From positions 186,001-250,000 of the forward strand of contig NZ_JAATVV010000007.1 of NCBI RefSeq assembly GCF_013184775.1: a stretch of DNA of 64,000 nucleotides. The letters run 5' to 3'. Shown here one piece after another: positions 34,331-42,670 of this stretch. The notes beneath the pieces are model-generated. The model had not been told where the DNA came from. It ran no database searches and worked only from the letters and a program-made list of their open reading frames with translations. Made by a program: the position numbers and the translations under genes. Each line of letters begins with the position of its first letter. The stretch's first letter is position 1. The stretch is from Martelella sp. HB161492 (GTDB lineage Bacteria > Pseudomonadota > Alphaproteobacteria > Rhizobiales > Rhizobiaceae).

Positions 34331-34827
34331 GCGTGCGGCTCCTCAAACAGAACCTTGCCGCGAATGCGTGCCGCGGTATGGGCGACGAGCGGTGCAAAGG
34401 GACCGGCAAGCGGTGCCAGGTCGGTCGGCAGATCGATTTCGCAATCATCAAGCGCGTTTCTGAGCGCCAGCGTTGCTTCCATATCGCCCGAAACGGACAG
34501 ATCGCGCGAGAAGAACAGCGCATCGCCATCCAGCCGGCCTTCCATCAGCGCCAGCAGAATGAAGAAGGGGCCTTCGACCGTGGCATCGGCGTGGATCTCG
34601 GCGTCCGATCGAAGCACCGTTACCTCTTCCGCCGCGGGGGAAATCACGAATGTGAAGGGCAGGTCGACCGGCCGGAAGGCATAGGCCTTGGCCTTGTGCT
34701 CGCCAAGGCGTTCAAACAGGGCCGGATGCTTGCGCATCAGCCGGTGCAGCAGCATGTTTGCCGTCCGCTCCGCCAGGGCGATGGGCACGAGATCGAACGG
34801 GATAGCAATAGCAGGCGGTAATCTCAT
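34321..34827 (-). CDS. ubiT: SCP2-domain accessory factor UbiT for anaerobic ubiquinone synthesis
   Basis: 168 residues, matching the family size. A lipid-binding SCP2 domain is seen, with FTFVISPAAEEVTVL, EGPFFILLALMEGRLDGDALFFSRDLSVSGDMEATLALRN (around residues 80-120). UbiT is thought to bind prenylated intermediates and replaces UbiJ in the O2-independent pathway. It is the first gene of the operon, facing ubiD across 109 bases. Confidence 0.9.
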   Translation of the reverse strand: MRLPPAIAIPFDLVPIALAERTANMLLHRLMRKHPALFERLGEHKAKAYAFRPVDLPFTFVISPAAEEVTVLRSDAEIHADATVEGPFFILLALMEGRLDGDALFFSRDLSVSGDMEATLALRNALDDCEIDLPTDLAPLAGPFAPLVAHTAARIRGKVLFEEPHAWN

Positions 34828-34888
34828 CGTTCTTGTCTTTCGCTAAACTTCCATAGCCGCAAACTATCGGCAGCCGTGGCCTTGCGAT

Positions 34889-34902
34889 TTGAGCTAGCGC
34901 AA
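34889..34902. promoter_or_regulatory. FNR/FixK-like box between ubiTUV and ubiD
   Basis: TTGA-GCTAGC-GCAA matches the rhizobial anaerobox core TTGA-N6-TCAA at 7 of 8 positions. Its centre is about 68 bases upstream of the ubiT ATG and about 42 upstream of the ubiD ATG, so it could serve either promoter. The idea agrees with the oxygen-independent role of UbiTUV. Confidence 0.45.
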
Positions 34903-34936
34903 AGACTTGCCCTTTTGTGCACGCCAAGGCTTGGCC

Positions 34937-36430
34937 ATGAAAAACGACGCCCCGCCCCGCCGCTATGACAGCCTTAAGGACTTTCTCGCAACGCTTGAAA
35001 AGCGCGACAGGCTGAAGCGTATCACCAGGCCCGTTTCGCTGGTTCACGAGATCACCGAAATCAGCCGCCGCGTCCTGCATGCCGGCGGTCCGGCCCTTCT
35101 TTTCGAGCAGCCGGTTGATGCTGACGGCAATGTCCTGGCCATTCCCGTGGTGACCAATCTCTTTGCCACACGCGAGCGGATCGAATGGGGCTTCGGCCTT
35201 GCCGGCGGCCATATCGGCGATCTCGCCACGCTTCTGGGACAATTGCGCGCACCGCAGCCGCCCGCCTCGATGCGCGAAGCCTTTGACAGCCTGCCGCTGA
35301 TCCGCTCGGCGCTGGCGCTGGGCGTGAAGCAGAACAACCGCCCGCCCTGCCAGGAAGTGGTGCTGAAGGGGGATGCCGTCGATCTTTCGCGGCTGCCGAT
35401 CCAGTGGTGCTGGCCGGGTGAACCGGCACCACTTGTCAGCTGGCCGCTGGTCATTACCAGCGATCATGACGATCCGGACGATATCAATGTCGGCGTCTAC
35501 CGGATGCAGAAGCTGGGCAAAAACCGGCTGATCATGCGCTGGCTTTCCCAGCGCGGCGGCGCCAAGCATTTCCGCTCCTGGCAGAAGGCGGGCCAGGACA
35601 TGCCCGTCACGGTCGCGATCGGCGCGGATCCCGCGACGATATTGTCAGCCGTCATGCCATTGCCGGAAGAGATGAGCGAACTTGATTTTTCCGGCGTTCT
35701 GTCCGGCCGCAAGGCGCGCATTGCCCGCGCGGTTTCGCAGCCGCAGATCGTGCCTGCCAATGCCGAGATCGTGCTCGAGGGCAGCGTTTCGGTGACGGAG
35801 GAGGCCGATGAAGGCCCCTATGGCGACCATACCGGCTATTACAATGCCGTTGAACGCTTCCCGGTCTTTACCGTTTCGGCGATCACCATGCGGAAGAAAC
35901 CGGTCTATCTTTCGACCTATACCGGCCGGCCGCCGGATGAGCCTTCCGTGCTGGGCGAGGCGATGAACGAGCTTTTCGTGCCGCTGGTCAGACAGCAGGT
36001 CCCGGAAATCCTCGACATCCACCTGCCGGCCGAGGCCTGTTCCTACCGCGCCATCGTCGTTTCGATCGACAAGCGCTATCCCGGCCAGGCACGGCGGGTG
36101 ATGATGGCGCTATGGTCGATGCTGTCGCAGTTCAACATGACCAAGCTGATCATCGTCGTCGATCCGGACATCGATATCCGCAACTGGAAGGATGTGATCT
36201 GGGCGCTGGTGACCCGCTATGACGCCTCACGCGATACGATGCTGATTGACAACACGCCGATTGACTATCTCGACTTCGCCTCGCCCAAGGCCGGCCTTGG
36301 CGGCAAGATCGGCCTTGATGCCACCATCAAGACCGGCACCGAGACGGAGCGCGAATGGGGCCGGGTGATTGCCATGAGCGAGGATGTGAAAGACCGCGTC
36401 GATGCGCTCTGGCAGGATCTCGGTCTTTGA
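34937..36430 (+). CDS. ubiD: UbiD family 4-hydroxy-3-polyprenylbenzoate decarboxylase
   Basis: 497 residues from ATG 34937 (MKNDAPPRRYDSLKDFL), equal to the length of E. coli UbiD; AAGG lies 8 bases upstream, and an in-frame start at 34907 is less likely. This prenylated-FMN enzyme removes the ring carboxylate in ubiquinone synthesis. Family motifs include INVGVYRMQKLGKNRLIMRW, EGPYGDHTGYYN and LTYTGRPPDEPSVLGEA (here STYTGRPPDEPS). Divergent from ubiTUV, so ring decarboxylation and anaerobic hydroxylation genes share one promoter region. No ubiX is visible. Confidence 0.94.
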   Translation: MKNDAPPRRYDSLKDFLATLEKRDRLKRITRPVSLVHEITEISRRVLHAGGPALLFEQPVDADGNVLAIPVVTNLFATRERIEWGFGLAGGHIGDLATLLGQLRAPQPPASMREAFDSLPLIRSALALGVKQNNRPPCQEVVLKGDAVDLSRLPIQWCWPGEPAPLVSWPLVITSDHDDPDDINVGVYRMQKLGKNRLIMRWLSQRGGAKHFRSWQKAGQDMPVTVAIGADPATILSAVMPLPEEMSELDFSGVLSGRKARIARAVSQPQIVPANAEIVLEGSVSVTEEADEGPYGDHTGYYNAVERFPVFTVSAITMRKKPVYLSTYTGRPPDEPSVLGEAMNELFVPLVRQQVPEILDIHLPAEACSYRAIVVSIDKRYPGQARRVMMALWSMLSQFNMTKLIIVVDPDIDIRNWKDVIWALVTRYDASRDTMLIDNTPIDYLDFASPKAGLGGKIGLDATIKTGTETEREWGRVIAMSEDVKDRVDALWQDLGL

Positions 36431-36438
36431 AGGCGGGC

Positions 36439-36645
36439 TCAGTGGCGGCGCTGGTAGCGGGCCCTGAGCCAGAATATGATGAACAGCGCCAGAACGAAAA
36501 GCACGCCAAAGCCAAAGCCGAGAAAGGGTGAAATCCGGCCAAGCAGATTGACCACTTCCGGCAGGAACAGACCGCCGATCACCATGACGGCGAGGATGAT
36601 ACCGGCGGCAATCAGGCTGGAGCGCTGGGTGTCCTTATGCGCCAT
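36439..36645 (-). CDS. Small two-helix membrane protein of unknown function
   Basis: 68 residues from ATG 36645 (MAHKDTQRSS). Two hydrophobic helices (about residues 11-31 and 41-60) are joined by a short Pro-containing loop, with a basic tail RARYQRRH. The start lies 11 bases inside the end of the upstream GNAT gene, indicating translational coupling. A longer frame back to 36789 runs through the acetyltransferase and is not used. No family recognised. Confidence 0.65.
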   Translation of the reverse strand: MAHKDTQRSSLIAAGIILAVMVIGGLFLPEVVNLLGRISPFLGFGFGVLFVLALFIIFWLRARYQRRH

Positions 36646-37324
36646 CCCCGCCCCGCAATGTCGCAAGATCTCGTTTCTGCTGGCCGGCCGCGTCGAAATT
36701 GTCCGGATTGAGCCAGGCTTCAAAGGCTGAGCGCCGCGCCGGCCATTCGCTGTCGATGATCGAGAACCAGGCCGTGTCACGGTTTTCACCGCGCGAAATC
36801 ATATGCTGGCGGAACACGCCCTCAAAGGAAAAACCAAGCCTTTTCGCTGCCGAGCGGCTCGGCTGGTTCTCATTGTGGCATTTCCACTCATAGCGGCGAT
36901 AGCCGAGATCATCGAAAATGTGATGCGCCATCAGATAATGGGCTTCGGTCGCCATGGCGCTGCGCTTCATCGCCGGGCCATGCGCGACGGAACCGACCTC
37001 GATCGAACCATTTTTCGGATCGATGCGCATATAGCTCGCCATGCCGACAATCTCATCCGTACCGGCCCGCTTGAACACCCGGGTGATCCAGTCTCCGGCG
37101 CGGTTATGACCATCAAGCCAGTCGCTGAAGTCACTGACGTTACAAAAATCATGGGCGGGAAAATAGCGCAGCAGCGTGTTGACGGCCTCGGGCGAACCGC
37201 CCAGCGCCTGCCACAGGCCCGCGGCATGATCCGGCCCATGCCAGGGCGTCAGCGTCACGTGCAGGCCGCGCTGGGTGACCGGCTGGGGTCGCAGCCGCGG
37301 GGCAAAATCCTTCAGATCCGTCAT
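36635..37324 (-). CDS. GNAT-family N-acetyltransferase (RimJ/RimL-like)
   Basis: 229 residues. The fold is recognisable from GMASYMRIDPKNGSIEVGSVAHGP, AHYLMAHHIFDDLGYRRYEWKCHNENQPSRSAAKRLGF (residues about 130-170) and FEGVFRQHMISRGENRDTAWFSI, the pattern of RimJ/RimL enzymes that acetylate protein N-termini or small molecules. A C-terminal extension of about 40 residues is polar. Substrate unknown. Overlaps the following small membrane-protein gene. Confidence 0.88.
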   Translation of the reverse strand: MTDLKDFAPRLRPQPVTQRGLHVTLTPWHGPDHAAGLWQALGGSPEAVNTLLRYFPAHDFCNVSDFSDWLDGHNRAGDWITRVFKRAGTDEIVGMASYMRIDPKNGSIEVGSVAHGPAMKRSAMATEAHYLMAHHIFDDLGYRRYEWKCHNENQPSRSAAKRLGFSFEGVFRQHMISRGENRDTAWFSIIDSEWPARRSAFEAWLNPDNFDAAGQQKRDLATLRGGDGA

Positions 37325-37355
37325 CGCCAGTCCTCGCTTCAGCCATCAAAAGACA

Positions 37356-37383
37356 ATGCGGGCGCCACAACGGGCGCCCGCAT
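37356..37383 (-). terminator. Terminator hairpin downstream of eda
   Basis: An 11-bp perfect stem, ATGCGGGCGCC/GGCGCCCGCAT, with a 6-base loop lies 10 bases after the eda stop; on the minus strand it is followed by TGTCTTTTG. Confidence 0.75.
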
Positions 37384-37393
37384 CGAAAACCGC

Positions 37394-38035
37394 TTACTTC
37401 TTCAGCGTGTCGCAGGCTTCCTTGGCCAGCGCCTTGATGCCGTCCCAGTCGCCCTTGGCCACCAGATCCTTCGGTGCCACCCAGGAACCGCCGACGCAGA
37501 TGACGTTGGGCAGTTTCAGATAGTCCATGGCATTCTGCGGCGAAACACCGCCGGTCGGGCAGAATTTCAGATCCGCGAGAGGCGAGGACAGAGCCTTCAG
37601 ATAGGGCGCGCCACCAGCCTGTTCGGCGGGGAAGAATTTCATCAGACGATAGCCTTCCTCGCGCAGCGTCAGCATTTCGCTGGCCGTTGCCGTGCCGGGC
37701 AGAAGCGGGATCTCGCTGTCATCGGCAGCGTCCAGGATCTCGCCGTTGACGCCGGGCGACACGATGAATTTGGAGCCGGCCTTGACGGCGGCTTCGTAAT
37801 CCTTGGCCGAAAGGATGGTGCCGGCACCGATGACGGCGCCTTCGATCTCTTCCGACATCGCCTTGATGACATCAAGAGCTGCCGGCGTGCGCAGCGTGAT
37901 TTCCAGCGCCTTCAGCCCGCCTTCGACGAGCGCGCGGGCCAGCGGCACCGCATGCGCAACCTCTTCGACGATCAGGACCGGGACCACCGGCTGTGCCGTC
38001 AGAACGGAGAGGAGGGATTGGGTTTTTGCTTCCAT
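37394..38035 (-). CDS. eda: 2-dehydro-3-deoxyphosphogluconate (KDPG) aldolase
   Basis: 213 residues. Cleaves KDPG to pyruvate and glyceraldehyde-3-phosphate in the Entner-Doudoroff pathway. The catalytic Glu lies in KALEITLRTPAAL (about residue 46) and the Schiff-base Lys in YRLMKFFPAEQAGG (about residue 135); CPTGGVSPQNAMDYL follows. Monocistronic with its own terminator. A 10-bp palindrome, TAACCGGTTA, just upstream of the start looks like a LacI-type operator. Confidence 0.95.
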   Translation of the reverse strand: MEAKTQSLLSVLTAQPVVPVLIVEEVAHAVPLARALVEGGLKALEITLRTPAALDVIKAMSEEIEGAVIGAGTILSAKDYEAAVKAGSKFIVSPGVNGEILDAADDSEIPLLPGTATASEMLTLREEGYRLMKFFPAEQAGGAPYLKALSSPLADLKFCPTGGVSPQNAMDYLKLPNVICVGGSWVAPKDLVAKGDWDGIKALAKEACDTLKK

Positions 38036-38052
38036 GGTCGGTCAGTCCTCAT

Positions 38053-38062
38053 TAACCGGTTA
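38053..38062. promoter_or_regulatory. LacI-type palindrome upstream of eda
   Basis: TAACCGGTTA is a perfect palindrome with a central CG, 17 bases before the eda ATG. LacI-family sugar-acid repressors such as GntR use sites of this kind. Confidence 0.35.
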
Positions 38063-38300
38063 GACGCAACTGCTTCCGGTGACAGATAAATCGGCCTGCC
38101 CGCCGGAAACAAGCGAGAATAGGGCGTGGCAAGCGCCGGTCTGGGAGCAACGCGGCAATGCCTCACCTCGTGGAATACCGTGCCGCTTCAGTCAAGTCGA
38201 GCCTTAAGCGACATCACGGCACTTGTATCTTGTTTTTGTTATGCCAGTTTGATCTCGATTAATCATAAGCAGCATGCCGGTTTGATGGCAGGGAGTGGAA

Positions 38301-38774
38301 ATGGCCAGGGAAATTGAGCGCAAGTTCCTCATTCGCACGGCGGATTGGGAAAAGCAGGCGGATCATGGCGTGCGACTCACCCAGGCCTATCTGGCCGGCG
38401 GACCTGACCGCTCCGTGCGGGTGCGCCTTTTCGACGGCAAATCGGCAAAGATCACGCTGAAATTCGGTGACGGCACCTTTGCGCGCGATGAATTCGAATA
38501 TGACGTGCCGCTGGACGATGCCCGGCAGATGCTGCACCATGCAACCGGGATCGTCATCGACAAGACCCGCTATAGGGTCGCGTGCGGCGCCTTCACCTAT
38601 GAAATCGATGTTTTTCACGGCGATCATGATGGCCTGATCGTCGCCGAGGTCGAACTGCCGGATGAGGACGCTAAGCCGCCACTGCCCGACTGGCTCGGCC
38701 GCGAGGTGACGGGTGACCGGCGCTATCTCAACCAGTCGCTGTCAAAACGCGCCGGGCTACCGGAGGAGATCTGA
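38301..38774 (+). CDS. CYTH-domain protein (triphosphate tunnel metalloenzyme)
   Basis: 157 residues from ATG 38301 with GGGAG upstream. The defining EIERKFLI motif (ExExK) is at residues 4-11; RVRLFDGKSAKITLKFG and YEIDVFHGDHDGLIVAEVEL supply further tunnel residues. Members hydrolyse triphosphates, mostly inorganic triphosphate in bacteria. The next gene, one base after the stop, encodes a CHAD protein; the two domains are often fused or adjacent and linked to polyphosphate. Confidence 0.92.
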   Translation: MAREIERKFLIRTADWEKQADHGVRLTQAYLAGGPDRSVRVRLFDGKSAKITLKFGDGTFARDEFEYDVPLDDARQMLHHATGIVIDKTRYRVACGAFTYEIDVFHGDHDGLIVAEVELPDEDAKPPLPDWLGREVTGDRRYLNQSLSKRAGLPEEI

Positions 38775-38775
38775 C

Positions 38776-39675
38776 ATGGCTTTCGAGATCGACCCCGACA
38801 AGCCGTTCAACGAGGCCTTCCGCGCCGTTGCCATCGAGGAGCTGTCCAAGGCGATCGCGCTTTTGAGCGAGCAGCCCGACGGGCTGCATGAGGCGGTGCA
38901 TGCCGCGCGCAAGCGTTTCAAGCGGCTGCGTGGCCTTTACCGTTTCGCCCGCGCCGATGCCAAGGGCTTCGCCCGGCGGGAAAATGCCCGTATCCGCGAT
39001 ATGTCCGCCTCGCTTTCCGCCGAGCGCGATGCGACCGCGCTGATCGAAACGGTCAATTACCTGCGCAGCATCGGCCCTGATGGCAAGACCGATATGGCAC
39101 TTTATGCGCTGGAACGCGCATTGACGGCACGGCGCGACGACATCGCCATGAGTGATGGCGCGCTGGAGCGCAAGGTCACCGTGGCAATCGGCACGTGCCG
39201 GGCGGCGATGGAGGCGGTCAAGGCCCATGAATTTGCCCCCGGCCGCAAGAAGGCCGCCGCCCGCATCGCCGCAGGCTGGCACCGGACGCTGAGCGCAGCC
39301 CAGGTGGCGCTGATGTCGGCACGGGCCGGCAGCGCGGACGAGGATTTCCACGAATTGCGCAAGCGCAGCCAGGATTACTGGATGTTCGCAAGCCTCGCCG
39401 CCGGGATCTGGCCGTCAGGCCTTTCTGCCAGACGCGAGCGGGCAAAGCTGCTGGCTGATCTTCTCGGTCATGAACATGATCTGAGCGTTCTTCTCGTCCT
39501 TGTTGGCAGCAAGGAGGAACGACTGGTCCATCAGGATGCGCTTGAGACCGTCGCGAGCGCTGCGGCAGAGGAGCGCCTGCGGCTGCGCAAGGCGGCAATC
39601 AGGCTGGCCCGGCAGCTCTACTCCGACGATCCGGACCGCGAGGCTCAGGTGATCGAGCGGCTGTGGCGCGGCTGA
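38776..39675 (+). CDS. CHAD-domain protein
   Basis: 299 residues from ATG 38776. Helical CHAD domain with conserved basic and His residues: HEAVHAARKRFKRLRGLYR (about residues 36-54), DFHELRKRSQDYW (about 193-205) and LLGHEHDLSVLLVL (about 232-245). CHAD domains bind inorganic polyphosphate through a basic surface. The gene is co-transcribed with the CYTH gene. The upstream in-frame extension (38713) overlaps that gene and is not used. Confidence 0.92.
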   Translation: MAFEIDPDKPFNEAFRAVAIEELSKAIALLSEQPDGLHEAVHAARKRFKRLRGLYRFARADAKGFARRENARIRDMSASLSAERDATALIETVNYLRSIGPDGKTDMALYALERALTARRDDIAMSDGALERKVTVAIGTCRAAMEAVKAHEFAPGRKKAAARIAAGWHRTLSAAQVALMSARAGSADEDFHELRKRSQDYWMFASLAAGIWPSGLSARRERAKLLADLLGHEHDLSVLLVLVGSKEERLVHQDALETVASAAAEERLRLRKAAIRLARQLYSDDPDREAQVIERLWRG

Positions 39676-39791
39676 ACCCCCTTTGATCCGGGCCGTTCCG
39701 GCAGGTTTGATTTGCCAAGCATGGGGCGAAGGGTGTATTGACCCGCGCCATGACAGGACTTGAAAAACATCAAGAACGGCAGGACAAGGCC

Positions 39792-40709
39792 ATGGCTGAG
39801 AACGGACCCTTTCTGGTCGCAGCACTCTATCACTTCGCGCGCTTTCCCGATTTTCGCGATTTCCGCGCTCCCCTTCTTGAAAAGGCCGAAGCCGAGGGCA
39901 TCCGCGGCACGCTGCTGCTTGCCCATGAAGGCATTAACGGCACGGTTGCCGGCAGCCCCGACGGCATTGCCGCCCTCCTGGATTTCATCCGTGCCAGACC
40001 GGAATTTTCCGGCCTCGTGCATAAGGAAAGCCAGGCTTCGGAAATGCCGTTCAACCGCATGAAGGTGCGGCTGAAGAAGGAAATCGTCACCATGGGTGTC
40101 GAGGATATCGATCCGCTGAAGATCGTCGGCACCTATGTCGAGCCGAAGGACTGGAACGCGCTGATTTCCGATCCCGAAACCGTGGTCATCGACACCCGCA
40201 ATGATTATGAGACCGCCATCGGTCTGTTCAAGAACGCTGTCGATCCGAAAACCAGAACCTTTCGCGAATTTCCCGAATGGGTGAAGGCCAATGCCGGCCT
40301 GCACAACAAACCGAAGATCGCCATGTATTGCACCGGAGGCATTCGCTGCGAAAAGGCCTCCGCCTATATGAAGGAACAGGGTTTCGACGAGGTCTATCAC
40401 CTCAAGGGCGGGATTTTGAAATATCTCGAAGAGGTGCCGGAAGACGAGAGCCTCTGGGAAGGGGCCTGCTTTGTCTTTGACGAGCGCGTTTCGCTGACCC
40501 ACGGCCTGAAAGAGGGCGGACATATTCTCTGCCACGCCTGCGGCCATCCGGTCACGCCGGAAGAACAGGCCATGCCCGCTTACGAAAAAGGCGTTTCATG
40601 TCCCCATTGCGAAACGCTTTATGATGCCAGCGACCGCGCCCGCTTCCGCGAACGCCAGCACCAGATCGCCCTTTCCAAGACACGCGGCGAGCGCCATCTC
40701 GGCGCCTGA
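39792..40709 (+). CDS. trhO: tRNA uridine(34) hydroxylase, rhodanese-domain TrhO (YceA)
   Basis: 305 residues from ATG 39792 ([15 protein letters not shown]), with AGGACAAGG upstream. The N-terminal acylphosphatase-like domain is followed by a rhodanese domain with the active-site Cys in [13 protein letters not shown] (about residue 180) and a C-terminal zinc-like Cys set ([17 protein letters not shown]). TrhO makes 5-hydroxyuridine at the wobble position of tRNAs in an O2-dependent manner. Monocistronic with a clear terminator. Confidence 0.92.
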   Translation: MAENGPFLVAALYHFARFPDFRDFRAPLLEKAEAEGIRGTLLLAHEGINGTVAGSPDGIAALLDFIRARPEFSGLVHKESQASEMPFNRMKVRLKKEIVTMGVEDIDPLKIVGTYVEPKDWNALISDPETVVIDTRNDYETAIGLFKNAVDPKTRTFREFPEWVKANAGLHNKPKIAMYCTGGIRCEKASAYMKEQGFDEVYHLKGGILKYLEEVPEDESLWEGACFVFDERVSLTHGLKEGGHILCHACGHPVTPEEQAMPAYEKGVSCPHCETLYDASDRARFRERQHQIALSKTRGERHLGA

Positions 40710-40757
40710 GGCATTTCCGGGGAAAACGGCAGCGCTTGCGAGCCGTTGACATGACGG

Positions 40758-40780
40758 TGCCCCGCGCTGCGGGGCATTTT
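40758..40780 (+). terminator. Rho-independent terminator of trhO
   Basis: TGCCCCGC/GCGGGGCA form an 8-bp stem with a 3-base loop followed by TTTTC, between trhO and the convergent cyclic-nucleotide-binding gene. Confidence 0.85.
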
Positions 40781-40798
40781 CGGTTGAGTCTGGATCAA

Positions 40799-41245
40799 TC
40801 AGAAATCGGAAAGCCGTGTGCGCACCGAATCAAGCGCGCTGACCATTTCGGCAAAGCCCTGCCGCAGCCGCCGGTCCATGGCTTCGCCAATGTCGGGATA
40901 TTCACCGACGAGCTTGATGAAGGCCTCGCGGCTGATGAAGAAGATCTCGGACCGCAGATCCGCCGTCGCCGTCAGCCGGTGCGCGATGGGGCTGACCAGC
41001 GCCACTTCCGCCAGCACACTTCCCGGACCAGCAATCCCGCAGGACTGTCCGCCCGCCTCCAGCGACAGCTTGCCCTCGGCCACCACATAGGCGCCTTCGC
41101 TGATATCGTTTTCCCGCAAGAGAAGCTCACCAGGCTCGAGCCTGATCTGCCGCGCGGTAAAGGCGACAAGCAGCAGCTGATCGCCGGTGAAGCCGGAAAA
41201 CAGATCGGTTCTTCGCAGAACCTCGATGTCGCGGGAAAGTGCCAT
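40799..41245 (-). CDS. Stand-alone cyclic-nucleotide-binding domain protein (Crp/Fnr sensor fold, no HTH)
   Basis: 148 residues, only the double-stranded beta-helix domain: LFSGFTGDQLLLVAFTARQI, PGELLLRENDISEGAYVVAEGKL and GPGSVLAEVALVSPIAHRLTATA, followed by a C-terminal helix. The phosphate-binding cassette residues are only partly conserved (GSVLAEVAL in place of GE.AL), so nucleotide binding is uncertain. There is no DNA-binding domain. It sits 59 bases downstream of, and on the same strand as, the CenR-like regulator and may be co-expressed with it. Confidence 0.85.
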   Translation of the reverse strand: MALSRDIEVLRRTDLFSGFTGDQLLLVAFTARQIRLEPGELLLRENDISEGAYVVAEGKLSLEAGGQSCGIAGPGSVLAEVALVSPIAHRLTATADLRSEIFFISREAFIKLVGEYPDIGEAMDRRLRQGFAEMVSALDSVRTRLSDF

Positions 41246-41304
41246 CCCCTGTCTCCCTCTCCGTCTCGACTGCTGGCGATCGCTCTCCTATAGGCCATGA
41301 CAGG

Positions 41305-41988
41305 TCATGGCACCAGCTTGTAACCACCGTTTTCCGTGACGAGAATGCGCGCATTGGAGGGATCTTCCTCGATCTTCTGGCGCAAACGATAGACATGGGT
41401 TTCGAGCGTATGGGTGGTGACGCCCGAATTATAGCCCCAGACCTCTTCAAGCAGCATGTCGCGGGTAACCACCTTCTGGCCGGCACGGTAGAGATAACGC
41501 ACGATTGCCGCTTCCTTCTCGGTCAGACGGATCTTCTTGCCGACGAGATCGGTGAAGACCTTCTGTCCGGGCTTGAAGGTGTAGGGGCCGACCTTGAAGG
41601 TCGCATCCTCGCTCTGCTCATGCTGGCGCAATTGCGCCCGGATGCGCGCCAGAAGCACGGCAAAACGGAACGGCTTTGCCACATAATCATTGGCACCCGC
41701 CTCAAGTCCGAGAATGGTGTCACTGTCTGTATCATGGCCGGTCAGCATGATGATCGGTGCCTTGAACCCGTTCTTGCGCAGAAGCTTCACGGCTTCCCGG
41801 CCATCCATATCCGGAAGCCCGACATCCATGATGAGCAGATCGATCTGGCCTTCCCGGGCAAGCTTGATCGACTGGGCGGCAGAGCCTGCGGCATGAATGA
41901 TAAACTCGTCATAGAGCTGAAGCTGCTCCACAAGCGTGTCGCGAAGATCCTCATCATCGTCCACAAGCAGGATCGTCCTTGCCGTCAT
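41305..41988 (-). CDS. cenR: OmpR-family response regulator, CenR-like
   Basis: 227 residues from ATG 41988 (MTARTILLVDDDEDLR). The receiver domain has the acidic pair DDD (10-12), the phospho-Asp in LLIMDVGLPDMDGRE (about 54), a Thr in IIMLTGHD and Lys in VAKPFRF. The winged-helix C-terminus contains EVWGYNSGVTTHTLETHVYRLRQKIE. Wording such as ANDYVAKPFRFAVLLARIRAQLR and TTHTLETH closely follows what I recall of CenR, a cell-envelope regulator that is essential in several alphaproteobacteria. No histidine kinase gene is adjacent, as is typical for cenR. Confidence 0.78.
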   Translation of the reverse strand: MTARTILLVDDDEDLRDTLVEQLQLYDEFIIHAAGSAAQSIKLAREGQIDLLIMDVGLPDMDGREAVKLLRKNGFKAPIIMLTGHDTDSDTILGLEAGANDYVAKPFRFAVLLARIRAQLRQHEQSEDATFKVGPYTFKPGQKVFTDLVGKKIRLTEKEAAIVRYLYRAGQKVVTRDMLLEEVWGYNSGVTTHTLETHVYRLRQKIEEDPSNARILVTENGGYKLVP

Positions 41989-42097
41989 GCGCCATCCTTC
42001 CCTGATCGGCGGGCCGTCACGACCTGCCATTGCACCATTATGATCCGGAGCTTATTGCTATGACGTTAGTCCGTTTTCACAGACAAAGCAAAAATCC

Positions 42098-42670
42098 GTG
42101 ACCCACGCCATTTCCCGCCGCTATCCACGGCAGAATACCATCTTACCGCAGGATGAACCCCTTGTCGTCCGCCGCCTGCCCGGCGCGGCGCACCGCGCCC
42201 TTCTCCGCTTCGGACCGCTCTGCTTTCCCGCCGCCATTGGCGTCCATGGCATCAGCTGTCGCAAACGTGAAGGTGACGGCAAGACACCGCTCGCCAGCAT
42301 GCGGCTTCTGGATCTCATGGAACGCCCGCGCCGTCGCCGCTTTCCGCCTTCGCCGCTGAAGCGCCGCCTGATCTCAGGCCGCGATGGCTGGTGCGATTCG
42401 CCTTCAGACGCCAATTACAACAGGCCGGTCCGCCTGCCCTTCGCGCCGAGCCATGAACAGCTGCTGCGTGATGACGGCCTTTATGATGTGATCGGGGTGC
42501 TCGACTGGAATGTGACGGCGCGAAAGCGCCATGCAGGTTCGGCAATTTTCCTGCATCTGGCGCGATCGGATTTTTCCGGAACGCAAGGCTGTGTCGCCAT
42601 CTCCCGCCATGCCATGCGCGTGATCCTGCCGCATCTTTCGCGCAGAACGAAAATCACGATCCTTCCCTAG
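42098..42670 (+). CDS. L,D-transpeptidase (YkuD) family protein
   Basis: 190 residues from GTG 42098; no in-frame ATG lies upstream of the domain. YkuD-fold motifs: HGISCRKREGDGKTPLAS near residue 50, SAIFLHLARSDFSGTQGCVAIS near 145-166, where the His and the Cys of TQGC form the active site. Such enzymes cross-link peptidoglycan or attach proteins to it. No signal peptide is visible, which is usual for this short rhizobial subgroup (COG3786), so its site of action is unclear. The stop TAG abuts a RIME-like repeat. Confidence 0.82.
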   Translation: MTHAISRRYPRQNTILPQDEPLVVRRLPGAAHRALLRFGPLCFPAAIGVHGISCRKREGDGKTPLASMRLLDLMERPRRRRFPPSPLKRRLISGRDGWCDSPSDANYNRPVRLPFAPSHEQLLRDDGLYDVIGVLDWNVTARKRHAGSAIFLHLARSDFSGTQGCVAISRHAMRVILPHLSRRTKITILP

